A DNA stretch of 12,152 nt, from NCBI GenBank assembly GCA_022838965.1, contig JALHDK010000041.1, forward strand, positions 1 through 12,152, written 5' to 3'. The notes under the pieces were generated by a model. It was not told the origin of the DNA. It saw nothing but the letters and a program-made list of their open reading frames with translations, and did not search any database. The translations under genes and the position numbers were made by a program. Each line of letters begins with the position of its first letter. The stretch's first letter is position 1. Positions 1 to 6,512 of the stretch are shown piece by piece. This DNA is from Actinomycetales bacterium (GTDB lineage Bacteria > Actinomycetota > Actinomycetes > Actinomycetales > Actinomycetaceae).

Positions 1-298
1 CGAGCGTGACTCCACTGTCTGGTACCGCATGGTGCCGGCCTTCCTGGTGCTGTTCCTGGTCGCGGCGGGAGTACGCAGTCTGGGGATCATCCCGGATGCG
101 GCCGGCCCGGCCATCGCCTTCCTGGCCCACTTCGGCATCACGGTGGCGATGGCGGCCGTCGGCATGACCAGTTCGCTGACGGCCATCAGGGCGGCGGGCT
201 GGCGTCCGTTGGCGCTGGGTGGAATCCTCTGGGTGCTCGTGGCCGCGTCCAGCCTCGCCCTGCAACTGCTCACCGGACAGCTACGAACTGTGGGTTGA
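1..298 (+). CDS. yeiH: YeiH-type (UPF0324) membrane protein, C-terminal part
   Basis: This is the 3' end of a gene that enters from the left edge; the frame is open from base 2 and stops with TGA at 296-298. The roughly 98 visible residues form three hydrophobic segments. They carry the pattern typical of the C-terminus of the UPF0324/YeiH family: a PAFLVLFL helix, a second helix with the MAMAAVGM-like stretch (seen here as TVAMAAVGM), a short SLTAIRAAGWRPL loop and a final GGILWVLVA helix. The family is a set of inner-membrane proteins of about 330-350 residues, often called putative sulfate exporters, although that function is weakly established. Nothing links it to the downstream cluster; hairpins and an empty stretch separate them. 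The family call is fairly secure and the transported substrate is not. Confidence 0.85.
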   Translation, partial: ERDSTVWYRMVPAFLVLFLVAAGVRSLGIIPDAAGPAIAFLAHFGITVAMAAVGMTSSLTAIRAAGWRPLALGGILWVLVAASSLALQLLTGQLRTVG

Positions 299-316
299 GC
301 CTGATCAACTCCCGCG

Positions 317-342
317 CACGCCGCCGCGCCACTGGCGGCGTG
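317..342 (+). terminator. Hairpin after yeiH, probable terminator
   Basis: A perfect 9-bp stem (CACGCCGCC at 317-325, GGCGGCGTG at 334-342) with an 8-nt loop lies 18 bases after the yeiH stop. No T-run follows, which is common for GC-rich actinobacterial terminators but makes the call less certain. Confidence 0.5.
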
Positions 343-358
343 AGAGTGCAGGTGGCCG

Positions 359-378
359 AAGGGGCCGCGACGCCCCTT
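359..378 (+). terminator. Second hairpin in tandem after yeiH
   Basis: A perfect 7-bp stem (AAGGGGC at 359-365, GCCCCTT at 372-378) with a 6-nt loop lies 16 bases beyond the first hairpin. With that hairpin it could form a bidirectional or backup terminator. No T-run is present. Confidence 0.35.
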
Positions 379-552
379 GCCTGGCAACGTGAGGTCACTC
401 CGTGACGCGGTCACCCGAACGAGGCTGCGCCTCCTCAACGACCGGGTCAGCCGACGCGTGGCCTGGGACATCGCGCTCGCGGTTTTGACTATCGGATGCC
501 ACACCTCTGGTGGTCATGTGCCACTGTGAGCAGTCTGCACTGAGGAGCTCGA
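379..552. other. Stretch with no recognised gene
   Basis: Together with the hairpins this forms the 254-bp gap between yeiH and the TIG remnant. A 46-codon plus-strand frame starting with GTG at 389 and ending with TGA at 527-529 is open. It has no convincing ribosome binding site and no family resemblance that I recognise. I see no transposase, tRNA or repeat array. Confidence 0.5.
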
Positions 553-993
553 CTAGTCGTCCTCGAGGCCTGCTTCGGAGGAGGTCTCTGTCGGCACCAT
601 GGTGGTGTGGGTGGCGGGTGTGTCTCCGAAGAGCACGACGGCGTCGGGGGTGTAGCCGCTGCCGGTGATGGTCACCGCGGTGCCACCCTCGGCGGGACCC
701 TCCTGCGGGGTGACCCGTTTGATCCTGGGCTCGGCGAGGTAGGTGAACGCGCCGGTGAGTGTGGCGGTGGTGGCATCGGGATTGGTGACAGTCAGGTCGA
801 CCGTGCCCTCCCGGCCGCGGGGCGTCAGCGCGGTGATGGTGTGCGCGTCGACGACGGTGACCTCCCTGGCCGGGCGTCCACCCAGTGTGACCGTGGCACC
901 GGGCACGAACCCCGTCCCGGTCACGGTGATCAGCGTCCCCCCGGTCACCGGACCCGCCACCGGACTCACACCCGCCACCCCCAGCACCTCGAC
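553..993 (-). pseudogene. IPT/TIG-domain protein remnant
   Basis: The minus-strand frame encodes one complete IPT/TIG immunoglobulin-like repeat and part of a second. The first has the SPVAGPVTGG start, GTGFVPGATVTLGG strand and TVDLTVTNPD end. The second has TPQEGPAEGGT, then GSGYTPDAVVLFGDTPA. Such repeats normally sit in tandem in large secreted or surface proteins. Here the second repeat breaks off after the GDTPA strand and ends in an unrelated acidic tail before the stop at 553. At the other end the frame runs upstream of 993 into proline- and arginine-rich sequence that overlaps the marR leader and looks non-coding. No signal peptide, plausible start or ribosome binding site is visible. 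I read it as an internal fragment of a larger gene, cut at both ends. The domain assignment is strong; the exact remnant borders are approximate. Confidence 0.7.
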
Positions 994-1063
994 CGGACCC
1001 GCTTTCGCCAGAGGTCTGGGCCGTCCTCCTTGCGACGGAGGTCTCACGGGGTGCGGCGCCTGT

Positions 1064-1070
1064 GGGAGAG
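1064..1070 (+). promoter_or_regulatory. Ribosome binding site fixing the marR start
   Basis: GGGAGAG ends 10 bases before the ATG at 1081. That ATG is in a different frame from the body of the regulator, so this site is the main reason to place the start there and to infer a frameshift. The alternative ATG at 1106, in frame with the body, has no such site. Confidence 0.6.
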
Positions 1071-1080
1071 ACTGGTGACC

Positions 1081-1660
1081 ATGACCGACGAGCACCTCCT
1101 GCCGGATGACCTGGAGCCGGAGTTCTGGAAGGACGGTCCCCCCCCTCCTGATCGAGCTGGCCCAGGTGATGTCGGTGCTCTCCTACCTCGACCTGACGAG
1201 CCTGCCGCAGTTGACCGCCGATGAGGCCGAGGTCCTCCGCATCGTGGTGTGGCGTGGCGGGATCCGGTTGCGGTCGATCGGCGACTCGCTCAAGATGCCG
1301 GCCAACCGCCTGCGCACCGCCTGCAGCCGGCTGGAACGCCTAGGGTACGTCTACCGGGTACCGGCGCGGTCGGACAAGCGGGAGCGCGTCATCCTGCCGA
1401 CCGAGCGCGGCACCCAGGCCGGCAAGTTCATCATCTCCCGGTCGGCGAACACGTCACGCGAACTCCTGGCCGGCCTCGATCCCGAGAAACGGGCCGCGGT
1501 CCTCGAGGCCGCGCAGATCCTCACCGCCCGTGGCCTCGAGATGATGCGCGACGCCGAGGCGCCCGGAGTCCAGACGGGACCAAAGTCCCCGAATGTGCGC
1601 GGCACTTTTTCACTTCGCCGAGGACCTGCGGCCCCTCCATTTTCGGGACGCCCGAACTAA
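1081..1660 (+). pseudogene. MarR-family regulator, frame broken at an eight-C run
   Basis: The gene starts at ATG 1081 (MTDEHLLPDDLEPEFWKDG), which has a good ribosome binding site. It leaves frame at the C-run 1138-1145 and continues one base later as LLIELAQVMSVL. Removing one C joins the parts into a protein of about 192 residues, normal for MarR. The body shows the MarR winged helix: an alpha-1 dimerisation helix, TADEAEVLRIVVWRGG, a recognition-helix region SIGDSLKMPANRLRTACSRLERLGYV, and the wing SDKRERVILPTERG. A long helical C-terminus follows. MarR proteins bind operators as dimers and usually respond to small acids or CoA thioesters. The gene sits 63 bp upstream of the acyl-CoA dehydrogenase and is probably the local regulator of the cluster. 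As read, the protein would be truncated, or would need a weak internal start at ATG 1106 or GTG 1168. Error, decay and phase variation all fit. Confidence 0.75.
1138..1145 (+). repeat. Eight-C homopolymer inside marR
   Basis: The run of eight C coincides exactly with the point where the marR reading frame changes. Seven or ten C would restore a continuous MarR frame. Such runs are prone to replication slippage and to sequencing miscounts alike. Confidence 0.8.
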
Positions 1661-1663
1661 CCT
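1642..1663 (+). promoter_or_regulatory. Candidate operator and -10 box ahead of the catabolic cluster
   Basis: A perfect inverted repeat TTCGGG-ACG-CCCGAA (1642-1656) overlaps the last codons of marR and is followed at once by TAACCT (1658-1663), which fits the TANNNT -10 pattern. A dimeric MarR protein bound there would cover the spacer of such a promoter, about 60 bases upstream of the acyl-CoA dehydrogenase start. No clear -35 box is visible. The arrangement is suggestive only, and the repeat could instead be an RNA hairpin at the marR end. Confidence 0.3.
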
Positions 1664-1723
1664 TTCGGTCTGTCGCGACCACCGCTCGCGCCGAATTCGA
1701 ATCGTGAGGAGATCCCCACCACA

Positions 1724-2881
1724 ATGCACGTGAACTTCAAGCCTGACGAGGACCAGCAGCTCATGCTCGACGCTCTCAACGAGCTGCTCGACCGGGAAGC
1801 CACTGAGGCCTACATCACCAAGTGCGACAACGAGCACCGGCAGATGCTCGAACTGCGCCAGAAGCTGTCCGAGGCGGGCTTCCTCTCCCTCGGCTACGGC
1901 GAGGAGTTCGGCGGCACGCCCGCGTCCACCACCACGATCATGCTGATCGTGGAGGCGATCGCCAGGCGCGGCATCAACATGGCCTACGGCCTCGACGTCA
2001 TCGCCGTCCGCGACATCCTCGAGTTCGGCAATGACGAGCAGAGGGCTGCTGTCCTCGCCGAGATGTCCAAGGGCGAGGAGCCCTTCGCACTCAACATCAC
2101 CGAGCCCGGCGCCGGTTCGGACAACAGTGGCATGAAGACCACTGCCGTGACGAAGGACGGGATGGTCACGATCAACGGCACCAAGACCCTCATCACGAAC
2201 GCCACGACGGCGAAATACCAGCTGGTCATGGCCGTGGACCAGGACGCCGTGGACCCGCGCCACAACGTCTCCATGTACCTGGTGCCCTCGGACACTCCCG
2301 GCATCACGATGGACAGGCTGACGAAGGTCGGCTGGCACACGGTCGACTCCTGTGAGGTCCACTTCGACAACGTCGTCGTCCCCGAGTCCACCCTGCTTGG
2401 CCGCAAGGGCTACGGGTTCTTCCAGCTCATGAAGAACTTCGAGATCGAGCGCGTCGCGATCTGTACGGTCATGCTCGGGCTCGCCGAGGCCGCGTTCCAC
2501 GACGCGGCGGAGTACGCCGGCCAGCGGGTGGCGTTCGGGAGGCCGATCGGTGACTTCCAGCTCATCCAGGAGAAGCTCACCGACATGAAGATCGTGCTGG
2601 AGAACATGCGGCACCTCGTGTACCGCACCGCCGAGGCGATCGACAACGGCGACGACGACGTCAAGGTGCTCGCCGCCATGACCAAGCGCTACTGCGCCAA
2701 GGAGGGCTTCTGGCTCGTCGATGAGGCCATGCAGATCTTCGGCGGCATCGGCTACACCGACGGCCTGCGCGTCGCCCGCATCTGGCGCGACTTCCGCGGC
2801 CACCGCTTCGGTGGCGGCACCGACGAGATCATGGTCCACATCATCGGCCGCCAGCTCGTCAAGGACCACCTGCAGAGGTGA
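1724..2881 (+). CDS. CaiA-like acyl-CoA dehydrogenase (probable enoyl-CoA reductase)
   Basis: This 385-residue flavoprotein has the usual acyl-CoA dehydrogenase length. FAD/substrate motif ITEPGAGSD lies at 125-133, GRPIGDFQLIQEKLTDM at 272-288, QIFGGIGY at 337-344 and the terminal GGGTDEI at 363-369. The closest family I recognise is E. coli CaiA, crotonobetainyl-CoA reductase; shared features are the DSCEVHFDNV strand and the FEIERVAI helix. The catalytic Glu of the common YEGT position is Gly here. Glu242 in FEIERV aligns with the base of isovaleryl-CoA dehydrogenase and may replace it. The start at ATG 1724 has GAGGAG at 1706-1711. Gene order with a CoA-transferase, a crotonase and FixABCX argues that it works in the reducing direction, taking electrons from the electron-transfer flavoprotein. 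That direction is inferred, and the acyl chain is unknown. Confidence 0.88.
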   Translation: MHVNFKPDEDQQLMLDALNELLDREATEAYITKCDNEHRQMLELRQKLSEAGFLSLGYGEEFGGTPASTTTIMLIVEAIARRGINMAYGLDVIAVRDILEFGNDEQRAAVLAEMSKGEEPFALNITEPGAGSDNSGMKTTAVTKDGMVTINGTKTLITNATTAKYQLVMAVDQDAVDPRHNVSMYLVPSDTPGITMDRLTKVGWHTVDSCEVHFDNVVVPESTLLGRKGYGFFQLMKNFEIERVAICTVMLGLAEAAFHDAAEYAGQRVAFGRPIGDFQLIQEKLTDMKIVLENMRHLVYRTAEAIDNGDDDVKVLAAMTKRYCAKEGFWLVDEAMQIFGGIGYTDGLRVARIWRDFRGHRFGGGTDEIMVHIIGRQLVKDHLQR

Positions 2882-2887
2882 CACGAG

Positions 2888-2992
2888 GGGCTGACTCCCT
2901 CGGGAGTCGGCCCACGGCGCCGGGCCTGGGTCAGCTTCGTCAGAAGGTGGCCCAGGCGACATTCCCACACCGCCACGACGACGTGGGCGGTG
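2888..2992 (+). promoter_or_regulatory. Three consecutive hairpins in the 208-bp gap inside the operon
   Basis: The gap before the CoA-transferase gene is the longest in the cluster and holds three inverted repeats. Hairpin 1 (2888-2898 with 2903-2913) has 11 pairs including one T-G and a CTCG tetraloop. Hairpin 2 is GCCTGGG (2924-2930) with CCCAGGC (2951-2957) and a 20-nt loop. Hairpin 3 (2968-2992) pairs CACCGCC with GGCGGTG and extends inward by three pairs past a bulge. No T-run follows any of them. They could act as a partial terminator, a processing site or a 3' stabiliser that sets the ratio of the first gene to the rest. I recognise no known riboswitch or leader. Confidence 0.45.
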
Positions 2993-3089
2993 AAGTCAGA
3001 CACCGCCGTGTTCCCGGACACGCAGTGCCGCCCGATGACGTGAGCGGCGCAGAACCCGGCGGCAGAAGCATCAAGGAGAAAGAAGAGAG

Positions 3090-4313
3090 ATGGAATTCGG
3101 CAAGGTCCTCGAAGGCGTCAAGGTCGTCGAGCTCGGAACGTACATCGCAGCACCGTCCGCGTCTCGCCTCCTGGCCGACTGGGGCGCTGAGGTCATCAAG
3201 ATCGAGGGCCCCGGCCCCGACCCGATCCGCGCGTGGGGCGCCGACCTGTGCAACACCCACACGCGGGAGGAGAACCCGATCCACCAGTTCGAGAACGCCA
3301 ACAAGCTGGGCATCGGACTCAACCTCAAGACGGAGGGGGCCAGGGAGATCCTCGACAAGCTCCTCGGCCAGGCAGATGTCTTCATCACCAACACCCGCCT
3401 GCAGTCGCTGGCGAAGCTCGGCCTGGACTACGAGACGCTGCATGCGAAGTTCCCCCGCCTCGTGTGGGCGCACGTCACCGGCATGGGGACCGAAGGGCCG
3501 GAGGCGGCGAAGCCCGGCTTCGACATCACCGCGTTCTGGTCGCGGTCCGGCGCCCTCCTCGACCCGGCCGAGGCCGCCGCCTCAGTCCCGAACACCTCGC
3601 CCTACGGTGCCGGTGACCACACCCTGGCCCTCGGGCTCACGGCCGGCATCCTCGCCGCACTCCTCAGGCAGCGCGCCACCGGGGAGGGCGAGAAGGTGAC
3701 CGCCTCCCTGCTCGGCACCGCGGCGTACACCTACTCCACGATGATCGTCTCGACCCAGTACGGCGACGAATGGCCGAAGAGCCGCCTGAAGGTGATGTCG
3801 CCGCTGAACGCCTCCTACCGCTGCGCCGACGGCGAGTGGTTCATGCTCACCGTGATCCAGTACCAGCGCATGTACGAGGGCGCCTGCAAGGTCCTCGGCC
3901 TCGACCACCTCATCGACGACCCCCGGTACAACACGTTCGCCGAGCTGAAGAAGGACGGGCACGACACGGAACTCGTGAAGATGATCGACGAGGCCTTCGC
4001 CACACACGACTCGGCCTACTGGGACGAGGCCTTCACCAGGGCTGACATCCCGCACGAGATCGTCCGCCACTTCAAGGATGTGAAGGACGACCCGCAGGCG
4101 TGGGCCAACGGCAACCTCTCGACGTTCACCTTCGAGAACGGCCACGAGGCGGTCTTCCCGAGCACGCCCATCCAGTTCTCCACCAACGTCGCACCCCCGA
4201 ACAGGCGCGCCCCGCACCTGGGCGAGCACAACGAGGAGGTCCTGAAGCGCCTCGGCTACGACGACGCCCAGATCGCCGCCTTCCTGGCGTCCGGCGACAT
4301 CTTCCAGGGCTGA
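3090..4313 (+). CDS. Class III (family III) CoA-transferase, FldA/HadA/CaiB type
   Basis: This 407-residue protein moves CoA between carboxylates through an enzyme-bound Asp anhydride. The N-terminal VELGTYIAAPSASRLLADWGAEVIKIE-type motif spans about 13-39, ENANKLGIGLNLK about 68-80, and the catalytic Asp is D145 in KPGFDITAF. The C-terminal part has ADIP at 318-321, a DDPQAWANG run at 333-341, and LGEHNEEVLKRLGY at 377-390. These features, especially the AWAN run, read closer from memory to clostridial FldA (phenyllactate) and HadA (2-hydroxyisocaproate) CoA-transferases than to E. coli CaiB, whose length is almost the same. The start ATG 3090 follows AAGGAG at 3073-3078. It probably loads the incoming acid using the reduced product acyl-CoA as donor, so no ATP-dependent ligase would be needed, and none is encoded here. 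The family is secure; the acid is unknown. Confidence 0.9.
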   Translation: MEFGKVLEGVKVVELGTYIAAPSASRLLADWGAEVIKIEGPGPDPIRAWGADLCNTHTREENPIHQFENANKLGIGLNLKTEGAREILDKLLGQADVFITNTRLQSLAKLGLDYETLHAKFPRLVWAHVTGMGTEGPEAAKPGFDITAFWSRSGALLDPAEAAASVPNTSPYGAGDHTLALGLTAGILAALLRQRATGEGEKVTASLLGTAAYTYSTMIVSTQYGDEWPKSRLKVMSPLNASYRCADGEWFMLTVIQYQRMYEGACKVLGLDHLIDDPRYNTFAELKKDGHDTELVKMIDEAFATHDSAYWDEAFTRADIPHEIVRHFKDVKDDPQAWANGNLSTFTFENGHEAVFPSTPIQFSTNVAPPNRRAPHLGEHNEEVLKRLGYDDAQIAAFLASGDIFQG

Positions 4314-4339
4314 GGGCCCACGAGCATCGAGGAGAGACC

Positions 4340-5123
4340 ATGGACAACGGAGTCGTCCTGCTGGAGGTCCGGGACAGCGTCGCGTACATCACGATGAACC
4401 GTCCCGAGGTACTGAACGCGATCAACTACGAGGTGCTCGACGGCACTGTCGGCCGTCATCGACGAGGTGGAGGCGAACGACGACGTCGCCGTCGTCGTCA
4501 TCAAGGGCGCGGGCGACCGTGCGTTCGTGGCCGGTGCCGACATCGCGGAACTCGCCACCTTCGACGCCTTCTCGGCGAAGGCCTACTGCGAGCGCGGGCA
4601 GGAGATCCTCAACAGGATCGAAGCCCTCAGCAAGCCGGTGATCGCGCAGATCAACGGTTTCGCGCTCGGTGGTGGCTGCGAACTGGCAATGGCCTGCGAC
4701 ATCCGCGTGGCCTCGGAGGTCAGCAAGTTCGCGCTGCCCGAGGTCACCCTCGGAGTGATCCCCGGTTTCGGTGGCACGCAGCGGCTGCCGCGGCTGGTGG
4801 GTGCGGGCATCGCCAAGCAGATGGTCTACACGGGCAAGACGATCGATGCGCAGCGCGCCTACCAGATCGGCCTTGTCAATGAGGTCCTGCCTGTGGAGGA
4901 ACTCGAGGCCGGCGTGCAGAAGCTCGCGCAGACGATCGCCCGGAACAGCGCCGTCGCGATCCGGTTCGCGAAGGCCGCGATCAACGAGGGCCTCGAGATG
5001 GAACTCCACCGCGCGATCGCACAGGAGGCCACGCAGTTCGCCGTGAACTTCACCTCGGCGGACCGGGTGGAGGGGATCGCCGCCTTCCTCGAGAAGCGCC
5101 GGCCCACCTTCAGGAAGCCGTGA
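4340..5123 (+). pseudogene. Enoyl-CoA hydratase (crotonase), CaiD-like, frame broken
   Basis: The start ATG 4340 has GAGGAGAG at 4329-4336. The reading begins MDNGVVLLEV and keeps crotonase sequence through MNRPEVLNAINYEVLD, then loses frame. One extra G at 4442-4443 accounts for this: dropping it continues directly as ALSAVIDEVEANDD and gives a 260-residue protein, normal for the family. In the repaired protein the oxyanion-hole segments FVAGADI (62-68) and NGFALGGGCELA (105-116) are present, as are both catalytic glutamates, E114 and E134 (in PEVTLGVIPG). So only the frame is damaged. Crotonases add or remove water at the 2,3 position of acyl-CoAs; here it would dehydrate a 3-hydroxyacyl-CoA for the neighbouring reductase. 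The 26-bp and 34-bp gaps fit an operon. The good conservation after the break favours a recent mutation or a sequencing error over old decay. Confidence 0.85.
4442..4443 (+). other. Apparent one-base insertion in the crotonase gene
   Basis: The codons before (GTG CTC GAC) and after (GCA CTG TCG GCC) read as continuous crotonase sequence if one of the two G here is removed. The site is not a long homopolymer. Confidence 0.7.
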
Positions 5124-5157
5124 GAGTGAGGGGCTCGATCATGAGAAATGAGGGCAT

Positions 5158-6483
5158 ATGGGCGACGTACTGGGCCTGATCGGCATCTTCGTCGGTCTCG
5201 CATTCCTCGTCTGGGCAATCTTCAAGGGCTTCAGCCTCGTCATCGCCGCACCAGTGGCGACCATGATCGTGGTGCTCTTCAACGGACTGCCCTTCTACGA
5301 GAGCGTGTTCACCGGGGACGCCTCCTACATGGCGGCACTGGTGGGGTTCCTCAAGAACAACTTCCCGGTGTTCCTGTTCGGCGCCATCCTGGCGAAGTAC
5401 ATGGACAAGAGCGGAGCTGCTGTCACCATCGCCGAGAAGCTCATGCAGCTCGTGGGGACCTCGAGCCCTTACCGGGCGCTGGTCTCCCTGTTCGTCATCG
5501 CAGCGGTGCTCACCTACGGCGGCATCAACATCTTCGTGGTGATCTTCATCCTGATTCCGCTCGCGAAGCCGATCTTCAAGGAGTATGACCTCCCGTGGAA
5601 ACTCGTCATCGCCCCGATATTCGGCGGTGGCGCCACGTTCACCATGACGATGCTGCCGTTCTCCCCGTCACTGCACAACGCGGTACTGGCGAACGCACTC
5701 GGCACCCCGCTGTCGGCTGCGCCGATCCTCGGCACCTCGAGTGCCATCCTCTCCGTGGCCTTCGTCCTCTGGTACATGGGGTGGGACCTCAAAGCCAGCC
5801 GGAAGAAGGGAGAGACCTACAGCGTCTCCGGAGACGTCGGCGCGAATCCGTTCGACCGCGTGCGGCCCAGCTTCGGGCCGAGCTTCGCCCCGATCCTCCT
5901 GCTCCTGCTCCTGATCCTGGTGTTCACCCTCACGGCGGTCATCCCGTCCGGGCAGGCGCTGGTGTACGCGCTCATGGCGGCCATCGTCCTGGCGGCAGTG
6001 CTCTTCCGGAACTACACCACCCAGAAGGACGCCATCAACCAGGGCACGGCCGACGCGCTCACCTCGGTGCTGGCCACCGGCTCCACCATCGCCTTCGGTA
6101 GCTTCGCGGTGAGCGTGCCAGCGTTCCAGGGCGTCAAGGAGGCGATCGTCAACGTCCCCGGCAACCCCATGATCGGCCTGATGCTCGGCACGATGGTCCT
6201 GGCACTGATCACCGCGTCCTCCGTAGGCTCCGAGGGCATCTCGCTGTCTGCGTTCGCACCCGGCTACGTGGCCCAGGGCGTCGACCCGGCTTTGATCCAC
6301 CGCGCGACGGCCATCGCGGGTGGCATCTCGCTCGCCCCCCACAACGGCTTCCTCAACGTCTTCAACGGTCTGGCCGGCTTCACCCTGAAGGACTCCTACG
6401 GGCGGGCCTTCATCGCCTTCCACGTGCCGCACTTCATCGGGATGTTCCTGGTGGTCGTGTTGTCCTCGATCGGCGTCTACTGA
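5158..6483 (+). CDS. GntP-family permease
   Basis: This 441-residue integral membrane protein has about 11-12 hydrophobic segments, the size and hydropathy of the GntP family of proton-coupled carboxylate permeases (gluconate, glycerate and 3-hydroxybutyrate transporters). The C-terminal family signature is clear: TASSVGSEG at about 352-360, VDPALIHRATAIAGG next, and the conserved HNG at 395-397 followed by FNGLAGFTLKDSYGRAF. The central region has a GGINIFVV segment and a GGGATFTMTMLPFSPS loop. The start ATG 5158 has only a short-spaced GAGGG before it, so initiation may be coupled to the upstream crotonase gene 34 bp away. The gene sits where a carnitine operon would have CaiT (a BCCT transporter), so the substrate is more likely a hydroxy-carboxylate than a betaine. 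The substrate cannot be read from sequence. Confidence 0.88.
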   Translation: MGDVLGLIGIFVGLAFLVWAIFKGFSLVIAAPVATMIVVLFNGLPFYESVFTGDASYMAALVGFLKNNFPVFLFGAILAKYMDKSGAAVTIAEKLMQLVGTSSPYRALVSLFVIAAVLTYGGINIFVVIFILIPLAKPIFKEYDLPWKLVIAPIFGGGATFTMTMLPFSPSLHNAVLANALGTPLSAAPILGTSSAILSVAFVLWYMGWDLKASRKKGETYSVSGDVGANPFDRVRPSFGPSFAPILLLLLLILVFTLTAVIPSGQALVYALMAAIVLAAVLFRNYTTQKDAINQGTADALTSVLATGSTIAFGSFAVSVPAFQGVKEAIVNVPGNPMIGLMLGTMVLALITASSVGSEGISLSAFAPGYVAQGVDPALIHRATAIAGGISLAPHNGFLNVFNGLAGFTLKDSYGRAFIAFHVPHFIGMFLVVVLSSIGVY

Positions 6484-6512
6484 CCACCCCTCACGCCAGA
6501 AAGGTTCCACTC

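Noticed and set aside
389..529. 46-codon GTG-started frame after yeiH
   Set aside because: No ribosome binding site, no recognisable similarity, and it overlaps no other evidence of coding.
580..1045. Direct repeat GGAGGTCTC at 580-588 and 1037-1045 flanking the TIG remnant
   Set aside because: Only 9 bp, not flush with the remnant ends, and no transposase or inverted repeats nearby; likely chance.
1692..1699. CGAATTCG palindrome just ahead of the acyl-CoA dehydrogenase ribosome binding site
   Set aside because: An 8-bp palindrome is too short to argue for an operator; the longer repeat at 1642-1656 is the better candidate.
1610..2968. Long minus-strand open frame (about 450 codons) opposite the acyl-CoA dehydrogenase
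   Set aside because: It is rich in D, V, H and G with no family motif and lies antiparallel to a clear gene; it results from high third-position GC.
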